This document shows positions 48,680 through 59,549 of a DNA stretch of 64,000 nucleotides, in pieces. Source of the stretch: Zychaea mexicana (Eukaryota; Mucoromycota; Mucoromycetes; Mucorales; Lichtheimiaceae); contig NW_026516682.1 of the NCBI RefSeq assembly GCF_025766255.1, positions 124,001 through 188,000 on the forward strand, given 5' to 3'. The stretch's first letter is position 1; the number at the start of each line of letters is the position of its first letter. The notes under the pieces were generated by a model. The model searched no databases, was not told the DNA's origin, and saw only the letters and a list, made by a program, of their open reading frames with translations. The position numbers and the translations under genes were made by a program.

Positions 48680-49081
48680 ATGTACAACAATATCAGGATT
48701 GCATCTGTTAAAGTCCCCTCTTCCATAGTTGCTGATGAGGACTTTGAACGCGCGTTTAATAAGTGGGATCTTGTAATACATAGCCTAGTGAGTCATAATA
48801 TCGACGTTTTTTTTCAGAGCGTGATGCCCCTCCGTCTTTGCAGCTGCTTCGAGTGCCTGCACAAACTTGCGACCAAACGCCGTTGCACCGAGCTTGTGAT
48901 AGACTTACTTGGTAATCGACTGAGTGTGTCCACACTACTATCATCTTTGGATCAAACTACTGTTAACGTATATATCCGATCGGGTTTCCCTTATCATCAT
49001 CCCCTACATTTGATACTTTCGCTAGTGTTGATATCAAAAGTAGCGTCAAGCAAATCAAAAATTTCAAAGTGGCTTCGTTAG
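48680..49081 (+). CDS. Repeat-borne ORF, 133 codons, doubtful
   Basis: The frame reads ASVKVPSSIVADEDFERAFN..HSLVSHNIDV and then LRLCSCFECLHKLATKRRCTE..TVNVYIRSGFPYHHP. Equivalent sequence at 45.6-46.0 kb is interrupted, and the inverted copy at 30.8 kb keeps only a short part (HNIDVSLSV, LRLCSCFEC). Retention of similar peptide text in three copies suggests descent from a once-coding element. No known domain is recognised. It may be a relic of a transposon or host gene. Confidence 0.25.
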   Translation: MYNNIRIASVKVPSSIVADEDFERAFNKWDLVIHSLVSHNIDVFFQSVMPLRLCSCFECLHKLATKRRCTELVIDLLGNRLSVSTLLSSLDQTTVNVYIRSGFPYHHPLHLILSLVLISKVASSKSKISKWLR

Positions 49082-49930
49082 ATTGCATGAAGAATCTCAG
49101 TAGTATAGCTCCATGTAATGTATTTATGTACTCGAGGCTTGGACGCTCACAAAAAAATTATATGGACGTCAACACATTTCTGGATGTCTTTTAGAATACT
49201 GGCTTGCCGGATACGGATATTGGTGTAGTTTGATATAGTAGTACCGCCAGCGATCATTGAAAGACAAAAGAAGGGAAGGGGGTAAACTGAAATGGCTTTT
49301 ACTTGAAATGTAATAGATAAAAGTTAAGCACATCATTATTATTTTGACTCATCAATAGCAGCACAAAACAATGCGCTTCTAAAAACTTGGCGCCGTTGTG
49401 TGCAGTGCAATGCCCTGCGCTGATGCGAACGTTCTGACCGAACAAGTATTTTTCGCAGCGCGTGCTTCTTTTTCTCGCCGACACTTTTGAATCATCAGGA
49501 AGAAAAGTACCTTTCAAAAACCTAATCAGCCATATCACCCAGTTAGCAATTATGTATGCATAGCGTGGCTCCTCAATATGTTCGTATATTATTACACTTT
49601 TACTCAAACAAACATTTGTGATTGTGTAGAATTAATTCCTTAATATGATCCAATGTTTTTATAGGAGACTCTTATGCATTTGTACATAGACGGTTGATTT
49701 GCAACAAGTGTCGAAGTTCAAGTGTAAAGTTTCGGCTTAGCTTTTTTTGTGGCACATTGCAACGAATGTTACACACGTAAAACCCCAAAAAGACTTTTCG
49801 AATCTCTTTATTGCTCCTTTGCATCTTCTTCCCTCCTTTCTTCTTTCTTTCAGCCAACCCTTTTAATTATATACTGATTTCTCTGCATTATCAGATACAA
49901 GTTCATTGATAGGTACTGTTCTTACAATAA

Positions 49931-51832
49931 ATGGATGAAGTAAGTTCGGATTGAAACAATGCATATTGAAGGTTTATATGGTAACAACATCAATAGGGTG
50001 ACGATAAATACAATAGACACCCCAACTATTTCACGTACGAGGTGCGTCAATTCAGTAGTTATGTTCCAAATGGCGACCCCAAGCGACATGCCAAACCACC
50101 GCGAAGGTTTTTCCCAGTACCACGAGATCCAAACGAGCAATTCATGCCGACCTGGCTAGTTCGTACATCCGATTTGCAACTTGTTCGGGGCTGCACTGTC
50201 AACGAGGAATACTGCACGCTTTCTTACTCTTGGAATCAGTCCGGGGAGAATATCGTTGACAAAGAAACAGGGAAAAGCAAGCGCGTCGATAATGGCAAAC
50301 ACGAGATCATCTATCCAGCCAGGACAATACGACGATCGCCACGAGGACGAAAACGCCTTGCCCGTCAACTTAAACTGGTCAAGTTTGAGCAACTCATCCA
50401 GCAGATCTGCAAGGACTTTAACGTAAAGTACATTTGGTTCGACCAAATGTGTATCAATCAAAATGACAAGGAAGAGAAGAAGCGCGAGATCAAACAAATG
50501 CATCGTATCTATAGCAACGCCTACTGCACCTTGATACTGATGCCCGAGCTTCAAATGAGCGCACTCTACTACAAAAAGAAATGGCGCGAACATCTGGTGG
50601 ATTTTGAAAAGATACTAGGCTCTCAATGGATGAAGCGCATGTGGACGCTGGAAGAAGCATTATTGTCGCCAAAATTGCTTTTCGTTGGTCGGGATGTCCA
50701 TGCTTGGTGGTACGTGCAACGCGAGTTTTCAGTGATACGCGATATTTGTCAGCGACCAGCACGATGGAATGTCAACACGGTGTTACGCTATGCGCATATA
50801 CGCACAAGCACCAAAGCGCACGACCACGTCTTTGCTCTGGCCAACATTTTTTCCGACCTTATGAACAACATTTCTGTCAGTTATGATCAGCCAGCACTGG
50901 ATGTGATGGTGCAGTTCTACGGTCTTTTGGCCATGAAGAATTTGAATATCCTCTGCTTCCGTAAACCTCAAGGAGGGTTCGCACTTGGAGACGACGACGT
51001 AGGTGGCCTCGGTTTCAGCGAACAAACCCAGTGGTATCACGATGTTCCCATTAGAAAGTTTGATTTACCGTCATGGACTGGTATCGCTGGAGAGCATTTG
51101 CAAGACCCATCTTTGAAGACTTCTTTTACAAATTACAGTATCAGCGGCAGATCTTTGCAAGTAACGTGCAGTGCGCTTACTATGAGCGACGACACAATTA
51201 GAGAGATAAATTCCTCCACAGAAGCAGGACAAGATGGGGACGGATACTATGACGTCGACGAGGATGTTGACGCTGTTCCAGAAGGGGCATTCAAACTATC
51301 ATTAACCATTGAAAGACACGATCAAGAAGAATCCATGGAGCTTGAGCTACTGTCCGAGTTCCCACCTAGACCCCACTATGATTCATGTCTCGCAGTTTCG
51401 GTTCGATTACCTGGTCATGGTGGGCAAAACAAGGGCGTCAAGAAAACAATGCTACTCCGGACAATAGGCAATGGACGCCCAGACGATGAGGATATCATTC
51501 TATCTGCTGCGGACGAACTTTTGTTTCTATCGCACTTTTTCCCTATCAAGACGGTCGTTCTGTTTTGGTGGGATCTGTCTTCGCCATCCAAGGAGTTTGC
51601 AAGTATTGACCGCTTCAGCCAGCATTTGACGGAGGAATTTGACGGACCTGATCAATGCGCGATACTCACTGGAATACATTTTACCTCTGACTCGAAGAAG
51701 AACACGGATTTATATCCTTTCATCAAAAAGGAAGGAGACCATTACAAAGCTGTTGGAGTGTGTGATATAGAAAACCCTGAATACCTCTTTTTCGGTTGTA
51801 CTATACCCGAGCAAACATTCGTTATTAGATGA
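49931..51832 (+). CDS. HET (heterokaryon incompatibility) domain protein
   Basis: Exon 1 (49931-49939) encodes only Met-Asp-Glu. A 57-nt intron (GTAAGT..CAATAG) follows, and exon 2 (49997-51832) completes 614 aa. The HET domain, about residues 70-240, shows the three classic blocks: YCTLSYSWNQ; KYIWFDQMCINQND followed by MHRIYSNAYCTLIL; and WMKRMWTLEEALLSPKLLFVG. In filamentous ascomycetes HET domains mediate non-self recognition and programmed cell death, probably through a TIR-like fold. The role in early-diverging fungi is not established. The C-terminal 350 residues (FSEQTQWYHDVPIRKFDLPSWTG and onwards, with an acidic patch at about 430) are not assigned. There is no transmembrane segment. 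It is convergent with RBM42 and adjacent to the repeat-rich block. Confidence 0.9.
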
Positions 51833-51989
51833 AGTTCACCATATATTAAATCATACTCCTCGCGTTTCATAAACATGCCACTACCTATCAGTCCCCATTA
51901 GAACAACCATCGTTTATTTTAATGCTTTAAAATTTGGTAGAAAACACCCAAGAAACAAAATGTCTTTCTTTATTACATGCTGTAGTGAA

Positions 51990-53114
51990 CTAGCGCACCT
52001 TTGGGTAGGGCCCCACACGCTCGCGCTCCTTTTTTGTCTTCACATCCATATTGCGCTCCTTCCAGTTACTTTTTCTTAGCTTGATTGGTCTATTACCTAC
52101 GTATTTACCTATACACAGAGACAGAAAAAAAGCATCAAATGAGGACCTCAAACCAATGATCATATTTTTGGTTCTCCACCCATCCAATGCCACATGCATC
52201 CTAAAGCGCATACCATTCATTTCTCTCCAAGCCTTCACGAAATCGTTCGGATCCTTGAAACTGATGAATCCATATCCGCGCGACTTTGTATTTCGCTTAT
52301 CACGGACAACACGCGTCCGTTGGAGACTCGGATACTTGGAGAATGCCTTGAACAATATTTCATCCGTCACTTCGTTGCCCAAATCACCTGCAAACAATCT
52401 AAAGTCATTGTCATCCCATTCTTGAAGTGTTGGATCTTCCCATGTTTCGCCGGCTGCCGCCCGTACTACAGGCTTTTTCTTTTTTTTCTTTTGATCGTCC
52501 GCGCTTGATGCAGGTGGTGTATTTGGACCTGTGTATCCGGAAGTTGACATTTGAATCACCGGGTTGTTTGGGTCCCTGCTAGCGCCAGCGCCGGCAGTGC
52601 TTTTGGCAAAGTGCGGTTCGACAGCCGCTACACTGGTGGGATCGTAAGCAGTGGCCGTAGAGTCGTAAGCGTTGTAGTTATTGTAGTTATTGTAGCTGTT
52701 GTGATTATTGTAATTGGCATAACTATGGCTAAACTTAGAGATTGTTCGATGCGGCTGATTGTAACCTCCACGGCCTCCTCCGCCACGGCCTCTAGACGAT
52801 GAACCATCAGCGCCGGTCGTCGTGGTTCCATAGTATTGAGAATAATAATTTGGATCGTAATAATACTGTGAGGTATCGTAATTGTATGCCGTCGACGACG
52901 CATCGCCGGCTTTGCCATCAGCGCCGGCCGTGCCACTGTAATCATAACCGTAGTAGTATTGATTTGGATCATAATAAGCAGAAGAATCACCTGCAGATAT
53001 GTCTGCATTGCTCGTTGCTATTGGTGTTCCGGTAGCCGCTCCTCCTGTGGATGGAGTTGTTCCGGTTTGTGTTGGTGTCAACGTAGTGTCCTCAGCGTTC
53101 GTATAATTGCTCAT
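51990..53114 (-). CDS. RBM42: RBM42-like RNA-binding protein
   Basis: Exons 53114-52214 and 52108-51990 (minus) give 339 aa. The N-terminal half is Tyr/Asn/Gly/Ser-rich low complexity (YDPNQYYYGYDYSG, SRGRGGGGRGGYNQ). The RRM follows at about 255-335: RLFAGDLGNEVTDEILFKAF, RVVRDKRNTKSRGYGFISFK, DPNDFVKAWREMNGKYVG, then NRPIKLRKSNWKERN. The LGNEV..D-I-L...F, RDKR-x-x-KS-x-GYGF and RPIKLRKS-x-WK signatures are those of RBM42, an hnRNP K-associated and spliceosome-associated protein in animals. The splice falls inside MNG|KYVG. Length and layout agree with fungal and animal RBM42. Start chosen at MSNYTNAED; upstream codons are open but lack an equally good start. Confidence 0.93.
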   Translation of the reverse strand: MSNYTNAEDTTLTPTQTGTTPSTGGAATGTPIATSNADISAGDSSAYYDPNQYYYGYDYSGTAGADGKAGDASSTAYNYDTSQYYYDPNYYSQYYGTTTTGADGSSSRGRGGGGRGGYNQPHRTISKFSHSYANYNNHNSYNNYNNYNAYDSTATAYDPTSVAAVEPHFAKSTAGAGASRDPNNPVIQMSTSGYTGPNTPPASSADDQKKKKKKPVVRAAAGETWEDPTLQEWDDNDFRLFAGDLGNEVTDEILFKAFSKYPSLQRTRVVRDKRNTKSRGYGFISFKDPNDFVKAWREMNGMRFRMHVALDGWRTKNMIIGLRSSFDAFFLSLCIGKYVGNRPIKLRKSNWKERNMDVKTKKERERVGPYPKVR

Positions 53115-53948
53115 AATGAAACAGTGGGGGAGAAAGAAAGTTGTGGAAAACACTTTCACAGACTGTCCATTTTTCTCTCCGCAGCCCAGTAAAGAAGCAC
53201 GCCCATAAAAATAGGGAAAGCAGCCCGTTATTTATTTGCTTGGCTCACCCCACCTTATATCAACCATCGTAAGTGGCAACGTACTGTAATTGCTTTATAA
53301 GTTTGATAGCAGTATTTTATAGCAGTAATAGTCTTACTAGAGGCAGAATATATTATTGCTATAGGCTTGAGAGTGTCCCTTGAAAATAAGCTGACATTCA
53401 GTGCAGTTAATTTACTATGCCATCGACAAAGATACTATGAAACCAAAGTATACTAGGTGTTAATAAAGAAGATCTATCACAGAAACTAGCACACTAAAAA
53501 TACTCAGGCTGCAGTATACACTGCTTAAATGGCATTGAAGCAACCTCAACGAACTGTCATCGTCCGTATTGCACATATTCAGGGCATGGGACAATATCGT
53601 CAAAAGATCTATTACTTTGCTTACCTCGCTTTATGTATTTCGTCACCATCTAGATCAAACATGAATTGTGCACAGTACTTTGATAGTATAACCGACTAAT
53701 ACCATCTATCTGAGCATATGTCAAGAAAGGATTGTTGTATCTCAACAGTGTGCATGAAGGCAAGTGAAGAAAAGACTGATTGCAATGCTCCTTCGTGTGA
53801 TACAAGGCCAGCCAAGTCGGGAATTTGGGAAGCAGCTTGGAAATTACATTAGAGCACGTTTGCGTTTCCATTTGCGGTTTATATTGTTCGTCTGTCTTTA
53901 ACCCATCTAATAACCCCACAACAACTTTTTTTTTTGTGTTGCCCCTCA
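53115..53948. other. Divergent promoter region between RBM42 and END3
   Basis: About 830 bp between divergently transcribed genes. It has a C/T-rich leader on each side and an AT-rich middle. A 102-codon minus-strand ORF (53650-53958) overlaps the END3 leader and has no domain, so it is not called. Confidence 0.55.
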
Positions 53949-55401
53949 ATGTCTGCAATTACACAAGCTGAACGGCATAAGTATGCCGAGATTTTCCAAG
54001 CACGCGGACAAGTCAATGGTTATATGGCTGGTAATGTCAGAACATTAAACTTCAAGAAACCCGTTATTATCTTGAGGTTATTGACAAACCACCACTACTT
54101 GGGATTCGGTGGATGATGATGTTTTAGGTTCCACTGCTCGAGATGTCCTGTTAAGCTCCAACCTTCCTCCGCATAGACTCGAACGAATTTGGTAATTCCC
54201 AATAAGAAAAAAAAAACATGAACGAATAACACTTTATATTTCTCGAAGCAAAGGTGGAGGGAAGAGAGAGAATAAAGAGGCGAGATCTAGCAAAGCAAAC
54301 TAAAACCATTTTCGTTATTGTAGGGATCTTGCCGATATAGACAAGGATGGCAGTCTTGACTTTGAAGAATTCTGTGTTGCAATGCACCTTACGTTTGACT
54401 GTATTAATGGCGTTGAACCACCCATGACCTTGCCTCCTACGTTAATACCTGCCAACAAGGGGCATTTTGTTGCTGGCGGCGGCTTACAGCCTCAACCCAC
54501 AGGCTTACAACCTCAACCTACAGGCGTGTATCCTCAACAGACCGGCTATCAATCATCCCCTGGTATTGCACCACAACAAACAGGTTATTATCAACAGCAA
54601 CAACAAAATTATACTCCTCCTCCTCAAGTTCCTCAATATACCGGATACACACAAGCATCAACACCACCTGTCGAATTCAGCTGGGATATGACATCGCAGG
54701 ACATGACGACTTATCAAAACATATATGCAAAGTACGCCAATGATTCTGGCAAGGTGAAATGTAAGTGGCAGATTAAATTTTGCGGATGATTATTCATGGA
54801 AGCAAAAAAAAAAAAACGAATGAACTTTTGGTTTGACACGTCAAATTATGAACAGTTAGCCAGATGGAGGACTTTTATGCAACATTGGGTCTTACGCGTA
54901 CGGATCTGTCAAGTGCATGGTATGGGTTTTTAGAGAACCGGAGGGGAGTTTTTTCTGGATCATGCCAAAGAAGAAGAACGAAAAAAAAAGATGTTGATTA
55001 TGTAATGTATGTTATAAAAATTGAAATAGGACATTGGTGAATGTCAACCACATGCAAGGCCTTACACAGGATCAATGCCTCACGTTCTTCCACATTTTAA
55101 ACCAACGAACAAAAGGAGCTCCGATACCCAAGGAATTGCCGCCAGATTTACATGATGCCTTTGCTGGCGAATACTCTGCGGACTTGGGTGAACGTCCTGG
55201 TGCAGGCAGCGGTGCTCGCAAGGGCAACAGCACACCCATGTCCAAGAGTGCAGCGCTTGCAGATAGTTATGTGAATCGTCTGGGAGCTGCAAGCACTTCG
55301 TTAACATCCAAAGGTAAGGGAAGGAGCAACACAAATGGTTGAGGGGATTTGGAAATAAAAAACAAAAGAAGCGATAGGGAACGAATGGAGTACTTATTCG
55401 T

Positions 55402-55450
<49 letters not shown>

Positions 55451-55837
55451 ATAGGATCCTCGGTCAAGAACAACAAGTATGATGAAGAGGATATGCTCAA
55501 GCGGGAGCTAGCAGAACTCAAGGAACGAGTCAGGGAAGCTGAACGTAAGGTGGACACTGCAAAGGGCGACGAATCATATGAATCATTTGCATCGCGTCCC
55601 TTGCGTGACCAGTTCCAGGCTTTGTACGATTACAAACTTGGACAATTGACAGACCAAGCAGACGTGGAGGACAAGGTCCGCAAGCAGGAACGTGATATTG
55701 AAGCTGCTCGTGACGCAGTACGTCGATTGAATCGCATTGTGGATGATGTTCGAAGCAAAAAGCGAGAACTTGAAAACTTGTTGGATGAACGGCGTACAGA
55801 AGTACAAAAGACATTGCGTTTGATGAACGAGGCATAA
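53949..55837 (+). CDS. END3: End3-like EH-domain endocytosis protein
   Basis: Six exons (53949-54030, 54128-54191, 54324-54760, 54856-54919, 55030-55313, 55455-55837) give 437 aa. EH domain 1 (about 1-95) starts [15 protein letters not shown] and has a complete EF-hand loop [13 protein letters not shown] at 53-65. A Gln/Pro linker follows with LQPQPTG-type repeats, reminiscent of Pan1 repeats. The second, degenerate EH region ([19 protein letters not shown] to [20 protein letters not shown], then [11 protein letters not shown]) is diagnostic of End3. The end is a coiled coil ([19 protein letters not shown].. and [19 protein letters not shown]). End3 works with Pan1 and Sla1 at cortical actin patches in endocytosis. 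It is longer than yeast End3 (349 aa). Intron 5 contains a (GAT)n microsatellite. Confidence 0.93.
55402..55451 (+). repeat. (GAT)n microsatellite inside END3 intron 5
   Basis: About 16 GAT units lie directly before the acceptor ATATAG of intron 5. In one frame it reads as poly-Asp, which makes an ORF appear to begin in the intron. Confidence 0.85.
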
Positions 55838-56034
55838 TGATGATGGAACGACGAAGACAGACTTGAAAATGATAATAATAATATAAAAAAGAAGATTAAA
55901 GATAATATTTATGGTATGTAAAGATGATGTGGGGAGAAGGGGAGTATCTATGTACAATGGGTAAATGATCATGCAATATGTGTACGTGTTCGTTGAATGG
56001 TTTAAGGGTTAAATGAGCAGTAAAGATAAAGAGA

Positions 56035-57022
56035 TTATTGGATGTCCATCCATTGCTGTTCCTCGGTGTCAGCTGGTGGTGTACCACTTGCGGAACAAGC
56101 ATCACTCGGGCACTCAAGAAGCTTTATTCGTTTCTTGTATTCGGCCTCCTTGGCCATCCAACCTCGCTTTTCCGATTCCAGCAAAGCGTTGTTCAGCACC
56201 AACTTTGCATTCTCGGTCTGAAGCTGATTGACTCGGTTTTCCAGATTCTCGATCTTTAGAAACTTTTTCATACGTGATCTTCGAGCTGCATAAGTGTTCT
56301 AAATAATTTCCCTTTGCGAATCAGTGTCTCGCTCTTTTTCTTTCTCCATGTCCCCCAAATAAAAAAAACTCCCAGCCTTCTGGTTATACCCTTCGTCGCC
56401 GCAACGTATCCTCATCCAGAGTGCCATCTTCAGCTGGCTCGGGCTCTGGTAACCGTCTCACGCCTCGAGGCTTCGGGAGGGGCCGCCGAGACACTATTTC
56501 CGATTCTTCAGGTTGTTCAAGGTGTAACTCGGCCGGTGGTTTATCGTTTCCTCCCCACGATATATTAAATACGGCTGATGCTTCTGCTTGTTGTTGTGCC
56601 GACATTGAATCTTTAGAGCCAATGGCTGTTGCTGACAATGTGCTCGTAGTACCACTGTCATTGTCGCTCTGCATCCTTAGTCCAGCAGCAGTGTTTTTGT
56701 TATTGCCAACACCGTCCCCAGTATCGCACGCTGTTGCTGACGATAAGGAAGCTTCGTTGTTGTTGTTGTTGTTTCCTGACTTGTTGGAAAGACTGTCCAC
56801 GTCATGCCAAAGTGAATCAGAAGAAGAATCTTGTCGAAATTGCAGTAAATCGTTTTCTTGGGAATCGATCTCTTCTTGTGCACTATTGTTGTTATTGTCG
56901 TGATTGGCTATCGCAAGAGCGTCAAACGTTATTTGGCCGTCTTCATTCAAGGGGGGAAACATGTCTTCCATGGGATCTTCGCTGGTACTAAAGGTGTCAT
57001 TGAAAGCAAACGATTCGTTCAT
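56035..57022 (-). CDS. bZIP transcription factor, Gcn4/Cpc1-like
   Basis: Exons 57022-56390 and 56298-56035 (minus) join in phase 0 to give 298 aa. The C-terminal bZIP spans the splice. The basic region is RRRR followed by NTYAARRSRMKKFLKIENLE, with the N-x-x-A-A-R-x-S-R signature, and then a leucine zipper (heptads through VNQLQTENAKLVLNNALLE). The N-x-x-A-A-R-R-S-R form is that of the Gcn4/Cpc1/Atf4 group, regulators of amino-acid biosynthesis genes. The N-terminal two-thirds is acidic with Asn/Ser/Asp runs and SLWHDVDSL, typical of an acidic activation domain. Assignment to Gcn4 itself is by similarity of the basic region only. A candidate upstream ORF is listed separately. Confidence 0.88.
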
Positions 57023-57136
57023 GTATAGAATGTGTGTGGTGAGAGAAAGAGAGAAGAAAAGAGAGTGCGGGCGTGAATTATCACAGATAGGATATGTATT
57101 CCGGGAGGTGGCTGTGTAAATATATCAATGGGGTTT

Positions 57137-57157
57137 CTATTTTATGTTTCCCAGCAT
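57137..57157 (-). promoter_or_regulatory. Candidate uORF upstream of the bZIP gene
   Basis: Minus-strand ATG CTG GGA AAC ATA AAA TAG is a six-codon ORF, the nearest upstream ATG, ending 115 nt before the bZIP start. Gcn4/Cpc1/Atf4 genes are classically controlled by uORFs. Whether this lies inside the transcript is unknown because a TATA-like ATATATTTA lies between it and the main start. Confidence 0.25.
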
Positions 57158-59135
57158 ATATATCCAGGCACCAAAAACCAAAATTAAGGTCTTCCCAGTT
57201 ACTAAAAAAGGGTAAGACCTGCATATTTATCTCGTAAACTGTAGGTAGCATATAATGTTCATTACTTGTTGATCTCTCTTTAGGTTCTCAGCATCCACTG
57301 TCATATACTATACCACTAGGCCAGTGATTATCCTTGTAACTGTTGTTCTGGAACGTCATAACATACATAATTGGAAAAATGATGACTGTGCTTATTCTGA
57401 GCAGTATATTCATATAACATCATGCTGCCATGGTGCTTATAATTGAAACAAAGTGTTGCAAATCGTTCATAGCGATATGAGTTGAGAGTTTTATGGTGAC
57501 CGTAACTTTCTGTAGTAACATGTACTTGGACATCATAAACTAGTGGTGCTGTAGTAGACGAGGAAAGCTCATCATCAAAGACTAGCAAATAACTCCTTAT
57601 TATTCCACAGCATAAAATACGAGGGTTCAGCATGACAGTAAGTCTTACCCTAATATACCAGGTGGACATACTATGACCAGTTTGGCCATCTGTCATTTAC
57701 TGCTTCTAAAACTTTTTTTCAAGCATTGGGGCTGCCCTCGTGCATACAGCAGATCTTGCATTTCAGTTGTAGCTCTTGAAGTTATCATATCTAAATTTAT
57801 GTCAAGAAAGAATATGAGTGACTAGCCTTGCATTATTAATAAATAAGGCGTTGATTTTGTTCAACAGTAGATGACAAACAAAGAGCGAACAATCCATAAT
57901 CAAGCAACATGTATCCAGGGTTGACGTCTTTTGTTTTCAAGTGCATATGCTATGATTGCTGCTTCTGTCTTATTGAAGCAAAATATATCTATAATACAAA
58001 CAAAGCAGCATGAATTGACACTTTAAGTAGGAACATGCTTGGTGTTTCACCAAGGTATGTACATTTCTACAAATAAATGAACATTGCATATCTTTTTTTT
58101 TGTGGGCCGCAGTATTGTAAGACATAGAAAAGGGCGTGCGAAGAGAATAACGATCATATGGGGGTATATATACTCACACGATGCAATGATAAACAGTAAT
58201 GTAAGGAAAGGGCCGGTAATGCATCATAAAGCATTGAATGCACCCCGGGGCGGCATCATTGCATGCACATGTGTGCATAAGCACTTTACTACGGTTCATT
58301 TTCGTATGTCGTATAGACATGTCAGAATCAAATGAACAGACGTCTCTCTCTTGATGAATGTTTGATGGAAACGAATACAAGCATGCTTGACTTTTCTATA
58401 CCTTATTACCTAGTCATGAGCTACCACAATTGGGTATTTAGGTGGGGGGGAAAAAAGCATTATCAGCACTGCCATTTTTTTTTCTCTCTCTCATCACACC
58501 TATAAAGTTGCGTTGTCAATGCAGTAGCTCCTAATTCACGTATCTTGGTTGTCCGTCATTAGAGCGAAGGAATTTCATAACGAGTGGATAACCATAATTG
58601 GCATGTTTGTACTTGGTAATACAAAGGAGGGACGAAGAGACTTATAGAGAGAGAGAGTAACAACAAGGAGTGGGTGGCGCGGGTGGCATCACAATGAAAT
58701 TCGTCGACACATGTTGTAACGTTCAACAAACTGATGAACGAAGGGAGTATGTACCCGGTGGTTCGTTGCTTAACTACACATAGAACCAAACGGTATTCAA
58801 TCGCTTCTTTACACGTATAACAGTTTTAAACATTACTAAATAGCAACTGAAACCGACACAGCGGGAAGGTGTCATAGACAAGAAAATAATACAACGATAG
58901 CCCATACACCAGGTGATGATGATGTTACCCACGCTATGCATTAGTACAAAAAAGCAAAGCAATTTTTGGACCAGCATATAGGATCTTCCCCCTTGTATTT
59001 CTTATAAGAGTAGAGATACTTGTCGAAAGTTGTTTGCTGCAAGTAAATGTGCTACGAGTCACCGCTTTGTCTCTCCCACCAGTTTTGTCCATTCGTCCAT
59101 CTTTTCTTCATCTTTGATGAGATGAAAACTCTTTA

Positions 59136-59137
<2 letters not shown>

Positions 59138-59168
<31 letters not shown>
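59138..59168 (+). repeat. (AGT)n microsatellite
   Basis: About 10 AGT units in the intergenic region upstream of the MIT-domain gene. Confidence 0.85.
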
Positions 59169-59549
59169 CTAGTAACGGAAGAGTGAAAGCAACAAAGCTT
59201 TGTTGTGTTTCCCTCTACCCGTCCCATGTTGTCAAACCATACACAAAAGCACAGTGAATATACAGCTTGAGACATGTGCTTCGTTTCATTTACATATACA
59301 GCAAAGTGGAGTGAAAAAACAGTCTGCATTGGTAAGTTGCTATATAACGGATTTAGCTATAAGGTAAAATTTCACATGATTGTGCATCGTCGGATGTGCT
59401 ACGCTCTCCCCGGGGGGAAGGGCGAAGGGGGTTCGTGTTTCACATGCAATGCACTTTGTGTGAATTCCGTGCTGTTTATTGTTCAATCGTCCATCTCTCT
59501 CTCTCTCTCTCTCACATTTCTCTCTCCAAAAGCCCATCATCATCATTCT

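Larger units (their letters stand above)
48265..49390 (+). repeat. Duplicate copy of 45.2-46.3 kb
   Basis: This direct-orientation copy lies about 3.07 kb from its source and is diverged by many substitutions and small indels. It includes a (TA)n expansion near 48559-48583. The copy retains a longer open frame (48680-49081) than the source, in which the same frame is interrupted. Confidence 0.85.
45335..49930. other. Rearranged repeat-rich region between glycoprotein and HET genes
   Basis: This 4.6 kb block has no intact gene I can support. In order: downstream half of the duplication source (to about 46.29 kb); a unique AT-rich segment with a domainless 115-codon ORF (46449-46796); the hairpin minisatellite (46.94-47.42 kb); the palindrome tandem repeat (47.49-47.75 kb); a short direct repeat pair (48.07 and 48.22 kb); the duplicate (48.27-49.39 kb); and the HET promoter with a T/C-rich stretch from about 49.74 kb. 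Confidence 0.6.
57023..59549. other. Divergent intergenic region, 2.5 kb
   Basis: This separates the bZIP gene (minus) from the MIT gene (plus). It has (AG)n near the bZIP leader, AT-rich middle sequence, an (AGT)n microsatellite at 59138-59168, and (CT)n directly before the MIT start. Short ORFs lack features; no RNA gene is recognised. Confidence 0.5.

Noticed and set aside
53650..53958. 102-codon minus-strand ORF in the RBM42-END3 spacer
   Set aside because: It overlaps the END3 leader, lacks domains, and its composition is that of intergenic DNA.
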